64,000 nt of DNA from Burkholderia sp. WP9 (GCF_900104795.1 NZ_FNTG01000001.1:744001-808000), one strand, 5' to 3'. Positions 44,803 through 55,018 are shown, counted from the first letter of the stretch. Notes: generated by a model from the letters alone, not told the origin. Numbers and translations: made by a program.

Positions 44803-45293
44803 CAGCGACTCCTCAATGCGTCGATCATCGCCCTGAGCAGTGCCGTGTCCTGTTGCGCACATTCAAGTTCAAGACTTACCCCGTTGGGCAATTGCGCCAC
44901 CAGCCGTGAAGGCAACGGCGGGCGTTGTGAGGCCCGCATCGGCTCGCGCCGTGCCGCAACTGGCTCAGCGTCGGGCAGCGCCGGCCTGGATGGCAAGTGC
45001 ATCGCCTCAGCACCAACCACTTCCAGAACAGGAACGAATGCCGGTGCCATGGCTGGCGCCGACTGCCGTGCACGTCGGGGACGTGTCTTTTGGCGCGCCA
45101 GGCTAATCCATTTGCGAAGCTGGTTGGCGTTCACTCCAGCCTTCAGCGCCAGCCCGGCCACGGAGGCCCCAGGCTTTTGGCACGCCTCGATCAGCTTGCG
45201 CTTGCCCTCACGGTCGTACCGGTTCTTGCCGTCGGCCGATTTGCCGATCACCCGCAGGGGCAGGAAGTCAAAGTCAGTTTGTAGGTCAGTCAT
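44802..45293 (-). CDS. tnpA: IS66 accessory protein TnpA (Orf1)
   Basis: Start at 45293 (MTDLQTDFDFLPLRVIGKSADG). An HTH region KRKLIEACQKPGASVAGLALKAGVNANQLRKWI is typical of IS66/IS3 Orf1, then a variable Pro/Ala linker and the C-terminal helix. An earlier ATG at 45350 is possible but lies close to the inverted repeat. Confidence 0.88.
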   Translation of the reverse strand: MTDLQTDFDFLPLRVIGKSADGKNRYDREGKRKLIEACQKPGASVAGLALKAGVNANQLRKWISLARQKTRPRRARQSAPAMAPAFVPVLEVVGAEAMHLPSRPALPDAEPVAARREPMRASQRPPLPSRLVAQLPNGVSLELECAQQDTALLRAMIDALRSR

Positions 45294-45379
45294 AAGTTGC
45301 GTCCGCAATGTGTAAGCTGCGGACGCAATCTTGTTCCCTCTCACCCGCATGTTCCAGATGAGCCGAAATTACCGCTTAC

Positions 45380-45387
45380 GATTGTTT
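45380..45387. repeat. Target site duplication of IS66 (right copy)
   Basis: GATTGTTT; see 42544-42551. Confidence 0.9.
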
Positions 45388-45515
45388 CGTGATCAACGCA
45401 CACACCGTGCGCGTTCGGTTTCGAGATCCGATGTTTCCGACGCGTCGGTGATAGGGGATCCAGCAGATCCGCGTGTGGCGTCAGGGCCGTGTGCACGCCA
45501 GCAATGGTGCCGGGC
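45388..45515 (-). pseudogene. Fragment of the IS66-interrupted prophage gene (upstream part)
   Basis: A 128-bp sliver between the two IS elements, open in the same minus-strand frame as 42217-42551 and cut on its 5' side by IS21. See that entry. Confidence 0.5.
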
Positions 45516-45585
45516 TGTTGATTTGTGCTGGAAACTGACCCACTTTTTGCATCTAAAATTGACCCACCCCTGATGTGCTGAAACG

Positions 45586-46395
45586 TCAGTCTGGTGTATC
45601 GATTTCTTCCTCTTTGGCTGGTTTAGGTGAGGGTTTTCGGGGGGCAGCCCGCTTTGCGGGCTGCCCCGCCGTGCTGTTCCTGAAGCGCCACGAGTCGTTA
45701 CCGGTTTCAACTATATGGCAATGGTGCGTGAACCGGTCGAGCAGCGCGGTCGTCATCTTGGCATCGCCGAACACGCTGGACCATTCGGTGAAGCTGAGAT
45801 TGGTGGTCACGATGACGCTCGTACGCTCGTACAGTTTCGAGAACAGATGAAACAGAAGCGCACCGCCGGTCTCGGTGAACGGCAGGTAGCCCAGCTCATC
45901 AAGTATGACGATGTCTACGTACATGAGCCGGGTGGCGAGTTGCCCTGGCTTTCCAGCGGCCTTCTCGGCTTCCAGCTGATTCACCAGTTCGACGGTAGTG
46001 TAGAAGCGCACCCGCTTCGCATGATGCTGAATGGCCTCAATGCCGATAGACGTGGCCAGGTGCGTCTTGCCGGTACCCGGACCGCCGATGAACACGATGT
46101 TCTGGGCCGATTCGCAGAAACTGGCGGTATGAAGTTCACGCACGAGCGACTCGTCAGTATGCGCCTGTTCGAAGTCGAAGCCGGCAAGGTCGCGGTGCGC
46201 AGGGAACCTTGCGGCACCCATCTGGTAGTTGATTGACCGCACCAGCCGCTCTGCGGTCTCAGCTTTAAGCAGCATCTGCATAAACCTCTCCGGTTCGAAC
46301 TGGTCATGGCGAGCCTGCGCGACGAGTTCAGGCCACGCCTGAGCCATCCCGTGCAGCTTCAAGCCCCTGAGTTGGGCAGCAGTCTCATTCGACAT
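45586..46395 (-). CDS. istB: IS21 helper ATPase IstB
   Basis: 269 aa, AAA+ type: [11 protein letters not shown] (about residues 106-116), then [14 protein letters not shown] (about 161-174), the DnaC/IstB-like Walker motifs. It has the N-terminal [10 protein letters not shown] helix common to IstB. It overlaps istA by 11 bases. The C-terminal tail is Pro/Lys-rich. It supports target DNA capture for IstA. Confidence 0.95.
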   Translation of the reverse strand: MSNETAAQLRGLKLHGMAQAWPELVAQARHDQFEPERFMQMLLKAETAERLVRSINYQMGAARFPAHRDLAGFDFEQAHTDESLVRELHTASFCESAQNIVFIGGPGTGKTHLATSIGIEAIQHHAKRVRFYTTVELVNQLEAEKAAGKPGQLATRLMYVDIVILDELGYLPFTETGGALLFHLFSKLYERTSVIVTTNLSFTEWSSVFGDAKMTTALLDRFTHHCHIVETGNDSWRFRNSTAGQPAKRAAPRKPSPKPAKEEEIDTPD

Positions 46396-47911
46396 TTCCG
46401 TCCTCCTGATTGCGTGGGATCCGAAGCTGCTCGTAGCGGTGCACGTTCGCCAGTGGCTCGATATTCAGGGTGAGCGCTGTTCGAACAACACCGCCTGAAC
46501 GGCCGGAAGGGCTCTTCAACCTCGCGAGTATGTTCAGGACGTGGTCAGCACTCGGCCGACCGGACTCAAGCGCAAGCTCCACGGCAACCAGTACTGCTTC
46601 CAGACCGTGCACGGGTGTCGCCGCGAGAACCTGCACCATCACCCGGTCTCCACCTTCCTGCTTCAGCAGATGGCGTTGCAGGCGCTGCATCGGCTCAGGC
46701 ATCGTGTGGAATGGCGCACCGTTTCTCAATGAACCGGGCTTACGCGCGACGAGGCTGATGTAGTGACGCCAGTCGTAGATGGTCTGATAGCGGTCGAAGC
46801 TTCGCGAATGGCGCGCAATCTCTACTCCGTCAGCAACAACGCTGAGGTACGCCGGATAGGTGCGCAGGCTGACGATGTGATGGGCGTATTCAGTCGGTAC
46901 GCTATAGCGGTTGCGCTGGAAGTGAATTAGGCTGGTCGGCGAAACGCGCAATGGCTGCTCGATGTACCCATCGAACGGCCTTGGTGTTTGCATCAGGCGG
47001 GGACGCTCGTCCTGCAAGGCATCCGCCACGGTCAGCTCAGGCCACTGCGGATGATGCAGCTGCTGCCACGCCTGTCGGCAACGCTCAGCCAGCCAGACAT
47101 TGAGCACATCGAGCGACTCCCATCGCGTGCGAATTGCCTCGTGCCATATCTGGCGTCGCCGGTCCTGGACATTTTTCTCGACGATGCCTTTCTCCCAACC
47201 CGCTGCCCGATTGCAGAACTCGGGTTCGAACAGGTAGTGACTGCACATCGCGTGGAAGCGGGCGTTGATAGCGCGCTCCTTACCCGGTCCCACCTTATCG
47301 ACCGCCGTCTTCATGTTGTCGTAGATGCCGCGCCGCGGGATTCCACCGAATGCCACAAACGCGCGCGCATGGGCGTCGAACAGCATCTCATGGCTTTGCG
47401 TGTGATAGGCGACAAGCCAGAACGCACGACTTGCCGCCAGCTTCATATGCGCGACTTCGATGCGCCGCCGCAGACCGCCGATAAACACGTATTCGCAGCT
47501 CCAGTCGAACTGGAATGCTTCGCCGTACTCAAACGCCAGCGGCACAAACGCGCCTCGCTGCGCTCCGGCATCGCGCTCTTGCTTCCAGTTGCGCACGAAT
47601 GCGCACACGCGGTCATAGCTGCCGTCGTAACCAGCTGCACGCAAATCCTCATGCATCTGCGTGGCAGAGCGCCGCTCGCGCTTCGGGCGCCTCATATCGG
47701 CGACCAGCCACAGCCGGAGCTGCTCCGACCATGGGTCGACGACGCTATTAACGACACGTTTGGCGTACTTTGGCTCGCCAGTGGATGGTTCACGCAACCA
47801 TCGACGGATAGTATTTCTGGAAAGTCCCGTACGTCGTGATATGTCCCTGAGCGGGACGCCATCGCGGAAATGCATCCGCCGAATCTTGGCCAACATGCTC
47901 ACCGTAATCAC
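46385..47911 (-). CDS. istA: IS21 transposase IstA
   Basis: 508 aa. An N-terminal HTH ([22 protein letters not shown]) is followed by the DDE core with [14 protein letters not shown] (about 134), [14 protein letters not shown] (about 196) and [11 protein letters not shown] (about 239), then the C-terminal Mu-C-like domain with [16 protein letters not shown]. Intact. Cuts and joins the element's ends with IstB. Confidence 0.95.
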   Translation of the reverse strand: MITVSMLAKIRRMHFRDGVPLRDISRRTGLSRNTIRRWLREPSTGEPKYAKRVVNSVVDPWSEQLRLWLVADMRRPKRERRSATQMHEDLRAAGYDGSYDRVCAFVRNWKQERDAGAQRGAFVPLAFEYGEAFQFDWSCEYVFIGGLRRRIEVAHMKLAASRAFWLVAYHTQSHEMLFDAHARAFVAFGGIPRRGIYDNMKTAVDKVGPGKERAINARFHAMCSHYLFEPEFCNRAAGWEKGIVEKNVQDRRRQIWHEAIRTRWESLDVLNVWLAERCRQAWQQLHHPQWPELTVADALQDERPRLMQTPRPFDGYIEQPLRVSPTSLIHFQRNRYSVPTEYAHHIVSLRTYPAYLSVVADGVEIARHSRSFDRYQTIYDWRHYISLVARKPGSLRNGAPFHTMPEPMQRLQRHLLKQEGGDRVMVQVLAATPVHGLEAVLVAVELALESGRPSADHVLNILARLKSPSGRSGGVVRTALTLNIEPLANVHRYEQLRIPRNQEDGNVE

Positions 47912-48013
47912 TCCGGTTCTCCTGCCTGGCGTCCAAGCAGGTATTGAACATGTGGGTCAATTTTCGATGCAAACTTTTAGCTGAAGTGGGTCAGTTTTGC
48001 GTGCCTATCAACA

Positions 48014-50642
48014 CACTACGCCTGATCTGGCCGCGACCCCGTACACCGAGTACCTCGGTAACGATCTGTACGTGTACGAGCTGTTCTGCATTTCGAAAGG
48101 CGAGATCGAGATCGAACAGATCCTGATCGGCACGACGGACATCGGCAATTTCAGCGAGATTGACTATCAGGTTGTCGGGCCGAATCAGGCGGTCACGCTG
48201 TTTCCCGATAACGTCGTAACGAGTGATGCGGTTAGCGGAATCGAGCTGCAGGCGCCGAACGATAGCGGGGACTGGGTGGGTCCATTCGTTGCCAATCCGG
48301 CTGCGAGCGCGGCGAATTTCATCGGGATTGATGTCACGCTGCCTTCGGGGCTGTTTTATGCGGCCGATGATGGATCGCTGCAGAACCTATCGCTAACGTT
48401 TGAGGCGCAGGCGCGGCTTATCGACGCTGCCGGCGCAGCGGCAGGCGACTGGATCGAAATAGATCTGCGCGAGCTCAGCATGGCGACATCCCAGCCGCAA
48501 ATGATCTCGTACCGGTACAGCGTCTCACCGGGTCGCTATGAGGTTCGCATGCGGCGCACGACCAATCTCAATACGGATACGCGTGCCCAGAACCGGATCC
48601 AGTGGGCGGCATTGCGCGCCTACCTGCCGAGCGAGCGGTATTACGGCAACGTGACTTTGCTGGCGATGCGCGCACGCGCTACGAATTCTCTGAATTCGAG
48701 TACCGCGCACGACGTGCATGTGATTGCGACGCGGAAATTGCCGGTATGGACCGGCAGCGGCTGGAGCGATCCACAGCCCACAAAGAGCATCGCATGGGCG
48801 ATCGCTGATGCGGTCCGTAACGCTGACTACAGTCTTGGCCTGGCGGATAAACGGCTGGACATCGATGCGCTTGAACGTCTCGACGCAGTGTGGACTTCGC
48901 GTGGTGACGAATTCAACGGTGTGTTCGATACGAAGGGATCGTTCTGGGATGCGCTGACGACGATCTGCCGCGCCGGCCGCGCGATCCCGATGTACTTCGG
49001 CGGGGTGATCAGCGTCGTGAGAGACGAGCTCAAAACGGTGCGCACGGCGATGTACACGCCGCAGAACATCGTGGCGGGATCCTTCGAAGCCGACTACGGG
49101 TTTTTCAGCGTCGATTCGCCCGACTACGTGACGGTCGAATACATGGATGAGACGACCTGGTCATGGCAGGACGTGGCGTGCATTCCGACGGGTTCTCCGG
49201 CTCTCGTCGAAAAGCGGATCCAGATGGTCGGGCCGACGAAGCGCGCACAGGCGTGGCGTGAAGGCATTTACATGGCCTATGCGAACCGCGATCAGCGCAA
49301 GACGGTCATGATCACCACCGAGCTCGACGGACTGATCCCGCTCTATGGCGATCTGGTCGGCATCTCACACGATCTGCCGAAGTGGGGTATTTCCGGCGTT
49401 GTTGAAGGTTTCGATGGTGTACGCGTCGACGTCAGCGAGCAGCTCGAATGGACGGCCGGCGCACAGCACTACGTGTATTTTGCGCAGCGCAACGGAGCGC
49501 CCACTGCAGCGCTCAGGGTTGCTCAACCGGTGGAAGACGATGGCATGTCGATGGTGTTGGTGGATCCGTTGCCGGAGCTTTTCGACTTCAGCGACGGACA
49601 CTCGGAAGAGCCGACACGGTTCTCGTTCGGACCTGCTCTCGACAGGATCGCGCAGGACGTCCGGCTGATCAAGGCGACACCGCGCGATGGGCAGGTCGAA
49701 CTGACGTTCGTGAACAACGCGGAAAGCCCCCATACGGCCGAGACCGGCATGAGCCCGCCTGCGCCGGTGTCGCCATCGCTTCTGCCGGGCGTGATCCACG
49801 CGCCGATCATCGCGCAGGTGAGCGCCAATTCGAAGATCACGCCGGGGTACGTGTCGATCACGGCGTCGCCGGCCGCCGGCGCGTTGCTTTATGAGTACCA
49901 AGGCAGCCTGGACGCAGGCGCGACGTGGGCCAGGCTCGGCACGTCGGCGGGCAACGTCCTGACCGTGCCGATTGCTTTAGGCGCGTGGGAATTTCGCGTG
50001 CGCGCATACGGCGCGAGCGGGCTGCCTGGTCCGTTCGCGACGTGGACCGGGACGGTCGACGAATTCAGGTATCCGCCGGCACCGCCAGTGCTCACATTGC
50101 GCGAGCCATTCTCAGGCAATCAGCTATCGGTTGAAATCCAGCGACTGCAGGACGTTGACTACTTTGTTGTCGACGTCGTGGTGGGTGGCGTCATCAAGTA
50201 TGAGGCGACGATCACGGCGCAGAACTTCACGTGGTCGCTGGATCAGGCAAAGCTCTATGGCGCCGTCGCCGGGACGTTTGACGTCATGGTGGCAGCCGGC
50301 AATATCGCCGGTCTCGGTAATCCGGGGGCGATTACCGTCACGAGCGAGCCGCCGCCGGCGCCGACAGTGACCGTGTATGCCAGTGAAAGCGGTGACACAG
50401 TTACTTTGTCGATGTCAGTGACGGGTTATCCGGATGTCGCCGGTTACCGCGTCGTCAATGCCGACGGTACGGTGGTGTACGACGGCGCGGCCGACAGTTG
50501 CTCGATCAGCCAGGATGGCGAGACATACACCGCCTATGCATATAACGCGTGGGGGAGTGTCTCGCGTGGCACAGCGGTGGTGGCGACTCCGCCGGGCGGC
50601 AATGGTGGCACTGGGCCCGGTGACGGCGGTGGTCCGGCATAA
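48014..50642 (+). CDS. Phage tail-tip / host-specificity protein J-like, 5'-truncated by IS21
   Basis: The frame runs out of the IS21 right end; phage sequence begins about 48014 with TPDLAATPYTEYLGNDLYVYELFCISKGEIEIEQ. The domain order is that of the TipJ/J central tail protein: a beta-rich attachment domain, a middle with KSIAWAIADAVRNADYSLGLADKRLDIDALE and GVFDTKGSFWDALTTICRAGRA, then fibronectin-type III-like modules (about 590-870) ending in a Gly-rich tail. The N-terminal third or so of the usual ~1100-1200 aa is missing, so the protein is probably non-functional. A terminator follows at 50671. Confidence 0.85.
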
Positions 50643-50670
50643 CTGGCAGACGCGTAGAGGACGTAGGGGA

Positions 50671-50693
50671 AGGCCGCCTGAGGGCGGCCTTTA
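50671..50693 (+). terminator. Intrinsic terminator after the tail-tip gene
   Basis: AGGCCGCC-TGAG-GGCGGCCT followed by TTT. Confidence 0.8.
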
Positions 50694-50716
50694 ACATTCC
50701 TGAAGGGAACGCAAGC

Positions 50717-52996
50717 ATGGCACTCTCCACAATTCAGAAGATTGACCGGCTATCGACCGATGCCGATCTGCTCCACACGATTACCCACGGCGACAAAACC
50801 ACGACCGTTCAGACCGAAGGCGGTCCCGTGCCTACTATTGCCAAGGCGATCGGTGATGCGCAGGCTCTTATGGCGGTGGAAACCGACATTCTGCACGCGG
50901 TTGCGCAGGGCGATGCGAATACGGTAGTGGCGACCGCGAATGGCGATGTCGACAGCATGGCTAAAGCGATAAGCTCACTGAAGGCATTTAATGTCCGCGG
51001 TGCGTGGGCCGCCGGCATGCTGCTGGCGATGAAAGATGTCGTTACCTACAACGGCATCGCATACGTTGCTGTCAACGCAGCGGCCTATGTGTCGAATGAT
51101 GTTCCGACTGATCTGGCGGCGGGGCGGCTGACGATCCACCAGGGGGCGACACGCGAAGAACTGGCGGCGTCTTCCGGGTCCGGGTTGATCGGCTTCCTTC
51201 AATCCGGAGCGGGGTCAGTTGCGCGCACCGCGCAGGACAAGCTGCAGGACTTCTACAACCTTCGGGACAAGGGGGCTGTGGGCGATGGTGTAGCGGACGA
51301 TACGAACGCAATCATCAGTGCGTGCGTGTCAAATCGGCACGTCTACTGCCGTGCCGGTGCCACGTATCGTTTCAAGCCCGGCAACCTGACGAGACTGACC
51401 GACCTCAAAAACACAACGATCGATTTTCAGTGGGCGACGCTGCTGATCGATGCGCCGGCTCCGACGGGTGCCAGTCAGGCATACGGCTTCCAGTTGCTGT
51501 CGACCGTGTTTGGTGCGTCAGCCAATGTCCGGATCTGCAACGTCAGGATTCAATTCGTGAATGCGCCAGGTGCGCGGGTCGATAACAACTTCGCGATTTA
51601 CGCCGACGGTGTAGATGGCCTGGAAATTCACGATGTCGTAATCGAGGGTAGCTGGTCTGCAGGTATATGGGTTCGGCGTTCGAATCACGTGCATATCCAC
51701 GATTGCAACGTGAGCGGCACCCTCGCCGATGGGATCACGATGCAGGGATGTGGCTACGACATCAGAATCCACGACAACCAGGTGCAGAACGCGGGCGACG
51801 ACATGATCGCGGTAACATGGTTCACCGCGGATGATCCCTCGTATGTTGGCCTGCTCGACGGCATCAAGCGTTCGCGGGACGTGCATATCTACTGCAACCG
51901 GCTTATTACCGGCGCGCAGCGCGGCATCTTCGGCGGCGGCATGATGGGCGGCTCGGTGCATCACAACTGGGTGCTGTACACCAACTCCATCGGCATCCAG
52001 CTGGCACGTAACACGGTAGATCCACTCGGCGCTGACGGCGCAACCGCAAACCCGTTCTATAGCGCGCTTGGCGTGAACAATTCCAACACGTCAGTTGTTA
52101 TCCACCACAACTGGGTGTGGGACTGCGCTCTGAACTCGAATACTCCGTTTCCGCAGCTCGCGGGTATCTGGGTGTCGGAAGGTAACGAGGCGATCAACAT
52201 CCACGATAACGATATACAGCGTTGCAACAATACAAGCATCTTCTGTGGCGGCAATGCCCGCATACACCACAACACAAGCCGCGATCCTCAGATGCAGGCT
52301 GGGGGTTCTGTGACGCTTGCCCAGATGACGTATAAGGGCTCGCATATCGTCACGGCCAATTTCGTTGCGAATAGCGGATCGTGTTCTGGCTCGATCACCG
52401 ACAACGAGATGTATGGTGGAGCGGGCCGTGCCATCTGGTTGCAGGCAGGCGATAACGTCAGGTCATGGAAAGTCGATGGAAACAAGACGTATGCGGTGGG
52501 CAACGTTACGAACGTCTCGGACACGCTGACGATCGGTGCTCCCTATGTTGTGGATGGGATCAACAATACGGAGTGGGGCTTTAACACTGTCACCGACTAC
52601 CGGTCGACCAGCACCATCCCCGGCACGCTGCAGTTGCTCAACAGTGGCGGCACGCTCGCGCGACGTCCAAAGAAAATCGTTTCGGTCTCGACCTACCCGA
52701 GCGACATCATCGTCGGCGCGGGTGCCAGTGTTGATCCCCGCACGCAGCTCACCGCCACTTCGACACAACTTGCCATGACGGTCCCGGCGAATACACGGAT
52801 CTTCTTCGATGTGGCCGTAGCGGGCGCGCAACTCGGTGCGAAGTCCCTTCTGTCGCCGCCGGGAGACGTTGGCGGTGTTCTCATCGACTCCAAGCCGCTC
52901 GCGGCGGGTGGGTCGGTGCGCAATAACCTTTTCAACTCGACCGCTGCGGCCGTCACGATCCAGGCGGGTACCTGGATGAACTCACTGGGAGAATAA
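50717..52996 (+). CDS. Tailspike with right-handed beta-helix (759 aa)
   Basis: The ATG follows GAAGGGAACGC. The N-terminal ~200 residues are a particle-binding region with ADLLHTITHGD and AGMLLAMKDVVTYNGIAYVA (carbohydrate-module-like). VKDKGAVGDGVADDTNAI-type sequence (here DKGAVGDGVADDTNAIISAC, about 184-203) starts a pectate-lyase-like beta-helix of repeated short strands with many HDN and IHHN turns. This is the usual architecture of spikes that bind or cut surface polysaccharide. The C-terminal beta domain (about 650-759) is a likely trimerisation part. It decides host range by LPS or capsule binding; the sugar cannot be predicted. Confidence 0.85.
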   Translation: MALSTIQKIDRLSTDADLLHTITHGDKTTTVQTEGGPVPTIAKAIGDAQALMAVETDILHAVAQGDANTVVATANGDVDSMAKAISSLKAFNVRGAWAAGMLLAMKDVVTYNGIAYVAVNAAAYVSNDVPTDLAAGRLTIHQGATREELAASSGSGLIGFLQSGAGSVARTAQDKLQDFYNLRDKGAVGDGVADDTNAIISACVSNRHVYCRAGATYRFKPGNLTRLTDLKNTTIDFQWATLLIDAPAPTGASQAYGFQLLSTVFGASANVRICNVRIQFVNAPGARVDNNFAIYADGVDGLEIHDVVIEGSWSAGIWVRRSNHVHIHDCNVSGTLADGITMQGCGYDIRIHDNQVQNAGDDMIAVTWFTADDPSYVGLLDGIKRSRDVHIYCNRLITGAQRGIFGGGMMGGSVHHNWVLYTNSIGIQLARNTVDPLGADGATANPFYSALGVNNSNTSVVIHHNWVWDCALNSNTPFPQLAGIWVSEGNEAINIHDNDIQRCNNTSIFCGGNARIHHNTSRDPQMQAGGSVTLAQMTYKGSHIVTANFVANSGSCSGSITDNEMYGGAGRAIWLQAGDNVRSWKVDGNKTYAVGNVTNVSDTLTIGAPYVVDGINNTEWGFNTVTDYRSTSTIPGTLQLLNSGGTLARRPKKIVSVSTYPSDIIVGAGASVDPRTQLTATSTQLAMTVPANTRIFFDVAVAGAQLGAKSLLSPPGDVGGVLIDSKPLAAGGSVRNNLFNSTAAAVTIQAGTWMNSLGE

Positions 52997-52998
52997 AT

Positions 52999-53286
52999 AT
53001 GGCAACTGAAACGAAGCGGGTACTGCATCAGGTCATGATGACCGGCGATCCGCTGACGGGTGAACTGAAAACCTTGACGGTCTGGTACGCGTCTTTCCTG
53101 GTCGACGGCGATCAGGTGATTGGCGGCACTGTCTCGCTTGAAGATGCGACAAATATTGATCTGGCATCCCCGGAGGTCGCGACGTGGCTCGGAAACGCTG
53201 TGCCGCCGCTGACGGCGCAACTCGCGGCAGCGAACGCAACGATCGCGCAGCTTCAGGAGCAGATCGCGGCGGCCGGTCCGGCGTGA
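52999..53286 (+). CDS. Small tail-associated protein (95 aa)
   Basis: Starts 2 bases after the tailspike stop. Begins MATETKRVLHQVMMTGDPLTGELKTLTVWY, with a GTVSLEDATNIDLASPEVATWLGNAV middle and a C-terminal coiled coil (LAAANATIAQLQEQIAA). It may be a spike chaperone or a minor tail protein, judged by position. No family is recognised. Confidence 0.65.
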   Translation: MATETKRVLHQVMMTGDPLTGELKTLTVWYASFLVDGDQVIGGTVSLEDATNIDLASPEVATWLGNAVPPLTAQLAAANATIAQLQEQIAAAGPA

Positions 53287-53315
53287 TCCGGAATACGTCC
53301 ATACAGGTGGCAAAC

Positions 53316-53561
53316 ATGAAATCAATCGAAGCCGCAATCATGAGCGCGATCCCGCATGACAAGTGCCTGCACTTCATTGTCGGCGTGCTTGTCTTCGCGG
53401 CAATCCACTTCGTCACGTGGCAGTTGGCCATTGCGGCTGTGGTTCTGGTGGGAGTCCTGAAGGAACTGCTCGACCACTTCACGGCCGGCGATGTATCCGC
53501 GTGGGATCTCGCAGCGACGCTGTCCGGCGGTCTGGTTGGGCTGCTCTGTTTCACACGTTAG
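53316..53561 (+). CDS. Small membrane protein, YfiM/VanZ-like pattern (81 aa)
   Basis: Start at ATG 53316. Conserved pattern HDKCLHFIVGVLVFA, then GVLKELLDHFTAGDVSAWDLAATLSGG, which resembles the DK-LHF-G, KE--D and D--A motifs of small YfiM-like/VanZ-like phage membrane proteins. Two hydrophobic segments (about 20-50 and 66-78). It is often seen beside endolysin genes. A strong terminator follows. Confidence 0.65.
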   Translation: MKSIEAAIMSAIPHDKCLHFIVGVLVFAAIHFVTWQLAIAAVVLVGVLKELLDHFTAGDVSAWDLAATLSGGLVGLLCFTR

Positions 53562-53587
53562 CTACATCCTTTAAAGACGTTTCCTGG

Positions 53588-53612
53588 ACCGCCGGCTGGC
53601 GGTTTTTTTTTT
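53588..53612 (+). terminator. Strong intrinsic terminator before the lysis cassette
   Basis: ACCGCC-GGCT-GGCGGT followed by ten T. It separates the tail genes from the lysis genes, so the latter may need their own promoter or antitermination. Confidence 0.9.
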
Positions 53613-53661
53613 GGCCGCACCGATTGCATATCGGCGCGACCTTTTTTATTGGGGGCACCGT

Positions 53662-54222
53662 TTGAACGAAAACCTTAAGTATTCCGATCAGGGCATGTCG
53701 CTCACGGAGAACGCGGAGACGTTGGTGCTCTTCGTTTATCCGGATCCAGCGTCGCCGCTTGCCAAGGCCCTGCAGGCACGAGGGCTGTGGCAGCGGGTGC
53801 TAGCCGGTGGTGCGATTCCTCTCGAGCTTGGGTCGCTAAGCGGTGCGCCGTGGACAGGTGGCTGGGGCCATACCGGGCCAGACGTCAGACCCGGCATGGT
53901 GATCACCCGCGACATGGCTGTCGACTGGCTGCGTGCGGACGTGCGCAGTGCCGAGGCCGTGGTCAAGCGCGACGTCAAAGTTGCTTTGAATCAGGAGGAA
54001 TACGACGCGCTCGTTGACCTCGTATTCAATATCGGCAGCGGCAACTTCGACACGTCGACGCTTTTGCGCAAGCTCAATGCCGGCGATACGGACGGCGCAA
54101 TCGCCGAGTTCGCGCGCTGGAATCTCGCGGGCGGCAAGGTGCTGGCCGGGTTGATCAAGCGCCGCGAAGCAGAGCGCGTGCTGTTCCAGCTCGGCGCAAA
54201 TCACGCGAGGGTCGCCGCATGA
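53662..54222 (+). CDS. Endolysin (GH24 lysozyme)
   Basis: The start is TTG 53662 (behind GGGGGC) or ATG 53695. The fold is that of phage lysozyme: NAETLVLFVYPDP supplies the catalytic-type Glu, GGWGHTGPDVRPG follows, then ALNQEEYDALVDLVFNIGSGNF, TLLRKLNAGD and FARWNLAGG--LAGLIKRREAERVLF. It cleaves the peptidoglycan glycan chain at lysis. No signal peptide is evident, so it needs a holin. Its stop overlaps the next start by 4 bases. It is intact, in contrast to the lysozyme pseudogene at 35614. Confidence 0.88.
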   Translation: MNENLKYSDQGMSLTENAETLVLFVYPDPASPLAKALQARGLWQRVLAGGAIPLELGSLSGAPWTGGWGHTGPDVRPGMVITRDMAVDWLRADVRSAEAVVKRDVKVALNQEEYDALVDLVFNIGSGNFDTSTLLRKLNAGDTDGAIAEFARWNLAGGKVLAGLIKRREAERVLFQLGANHARVAA

Positions 54223-54623
54223 AAACCGATGCCCTTGCGAGACTCATCTATGCGTATCTGGCGGTCTATATCGCCGTGGCCGCATTTACCGCGCCGTGCT
54301 CGGCGACGTCGGTGATGCTCACGAGCGATGGTTTCTGGGGTTACGCGGTGACGGCCGGGACTGCTGTGCTTGCCCTTGTCGTTGTCGCCGATGTCGCGAT
54401 CAATGACTGGTTGCCGGAAAGATACATATTCCGCTGGGCGCAGGCTCGCCGGCACTGGCTGTATGCGATAGCGGCGGCCTGTTACATCACGCCGCTGTTT
54501 GCGGCAAGCGCGTACTTCGTCAACGCGGCGCAGTTCTTTTTTTACGTGGGCATGGCGCTGTTCGGACTGGTGCTCGGTTATCGGGAAACGCAGGCAAAAC
54601 GGGGGATAACGTGCGCCGATTGA
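54219..54623 (+). CDS. Lysis-cassette membrane protein (134 aa)
   Basis: Starts in ATGA overlap with the lysozyme stop. Four hydrophobic segments (about residues 9-30, 40-58, 80-98 and 100-120): LIYAYLAVYIAVAAFTAP, GYAVTAGTAVLALVVVADVAI, LYAIAAACYITPLFAASAYF, FFFYVGMALFGLVLGY. It is probably a holin or antiholin-type membrane protein acting with the next gene, inferred from position and hydrophobicity. Family not recognised. Confidence 0.65.
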   Translation: MKTDALARLIYAYLAVYIAVAAFTAPCSATSVMLTSDGFWGYAVTAGTAVLALVVVADVAINDWLPERYIFRWAQARRHWLYAIAAACYITPLFAASAYFVNAAQFFFYVGMALFGLVLGYRETQAKRGITCAD

Positions 54624-55018
54624 TTCAGTGGGGTTGGGGAGGGTGCGCGCTGCTGTGGGCTGCAGCGGCGTACGCAATGGTGCGGCAGACCGAGACGGTA
54701 CTTGCTGACGGCCTGGCAGGCATTCAGGGCGCGTCGCTTGTGCTGGCGATCCTGCTGGCACTGATCGGCGGCACGGCCAGTACGTTCCAGCGTTTCGCGT
54801 CCAGCGATCCGCCGGCGCGTTCGGCGGCGATCGAGATCGGCAGTGTGATCACCGCATCGATAGTTGCCGGATTGTCCGCTTTCTTTTTTTGCGAGTGGCG
54901 AGGGTGGCCAGCGCCGCTCACCGCACTCGTGATCACGTTGGCGAGCTGGGGCGGCAAACGAGTGCTGGATCAGGCGCTTGATGCCGGCCTTCGCCGCATT
55001 CAGGGAGAAAAACCATGA
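54611..55018 (+). CDS. Probable holin (135 aa)
   Basis: GTG start at 54611, overlapping the previous gene by 13 bases. Three hydrophobic segments: LIQWGWGGCALLWAAAAYAM, ASLVLAILLALIGGTAS, and IGSVITASIVAGLSAFFFCEW, with a further short one (LTALVITLASWGG). This matches multi-pass phage holins of the LydA/phage_holin_3 kind. It would form the pores that release the endolysin. Its stop overlaps the Rz start by 4 bases. Confidence 0.7.
   Translation: MRRLIQWGWGGCALLWAAAAYAMVRQTETVLADGLAGIQGASLVLAILLALIGGTASTFQRFASSDPPARSAAIEIGSVITASIVAGLSAFFFCEWRGWPAPLTALVITLASWGGKRVLDQALDAGLRRIQGEKP

Larger units (their letters stand above)
42552..45379 (-). mobile_element. IS66-family insertion sequence, complete (2828 bp)
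   Basis: The left end GTAAGCGGTGAATTTAGC and right end (complement) GTAAGCGGTAATTTCGGC are the imperfect terminal inverted repeats typical of IS66. An 8-bp GATTGTTT duplication flanks it, as expected for the family. It holds tnpA, tnpB and tnpC on the minus strand, all apparently intact, so the element may be active. Confidence 0.95.
45516..48013 (-). mobile_element. IS21-family insertion sequence (about 2.5 kb)
   Basis: The ends TGTTGAT...AAACTGACCCAC (left, 45516) and, on the complement, TGTTGAT...AAACTGACCCAC (right, ending 48013) are the inverted termini; each also has a second inner GACCCAC copy about 22 bases further in, as in multi-repeat IS21 ends. It carries istA and istB on the minus strand. 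The flanks (GCCGGGC and CACTACG) show no direct duplication, so the two sides were probably not adjacent before insertion. Confidence 0.85.

Noticed and set aside
43012..45315. A 767-codon open frame on the plus strand across IS66
   Set aside because: It lies fully antisense to tnpC, tnpB and tnpA, whose families are certain. High GC content leaves such antisense frames open; there is no ribosome binding site or motif.
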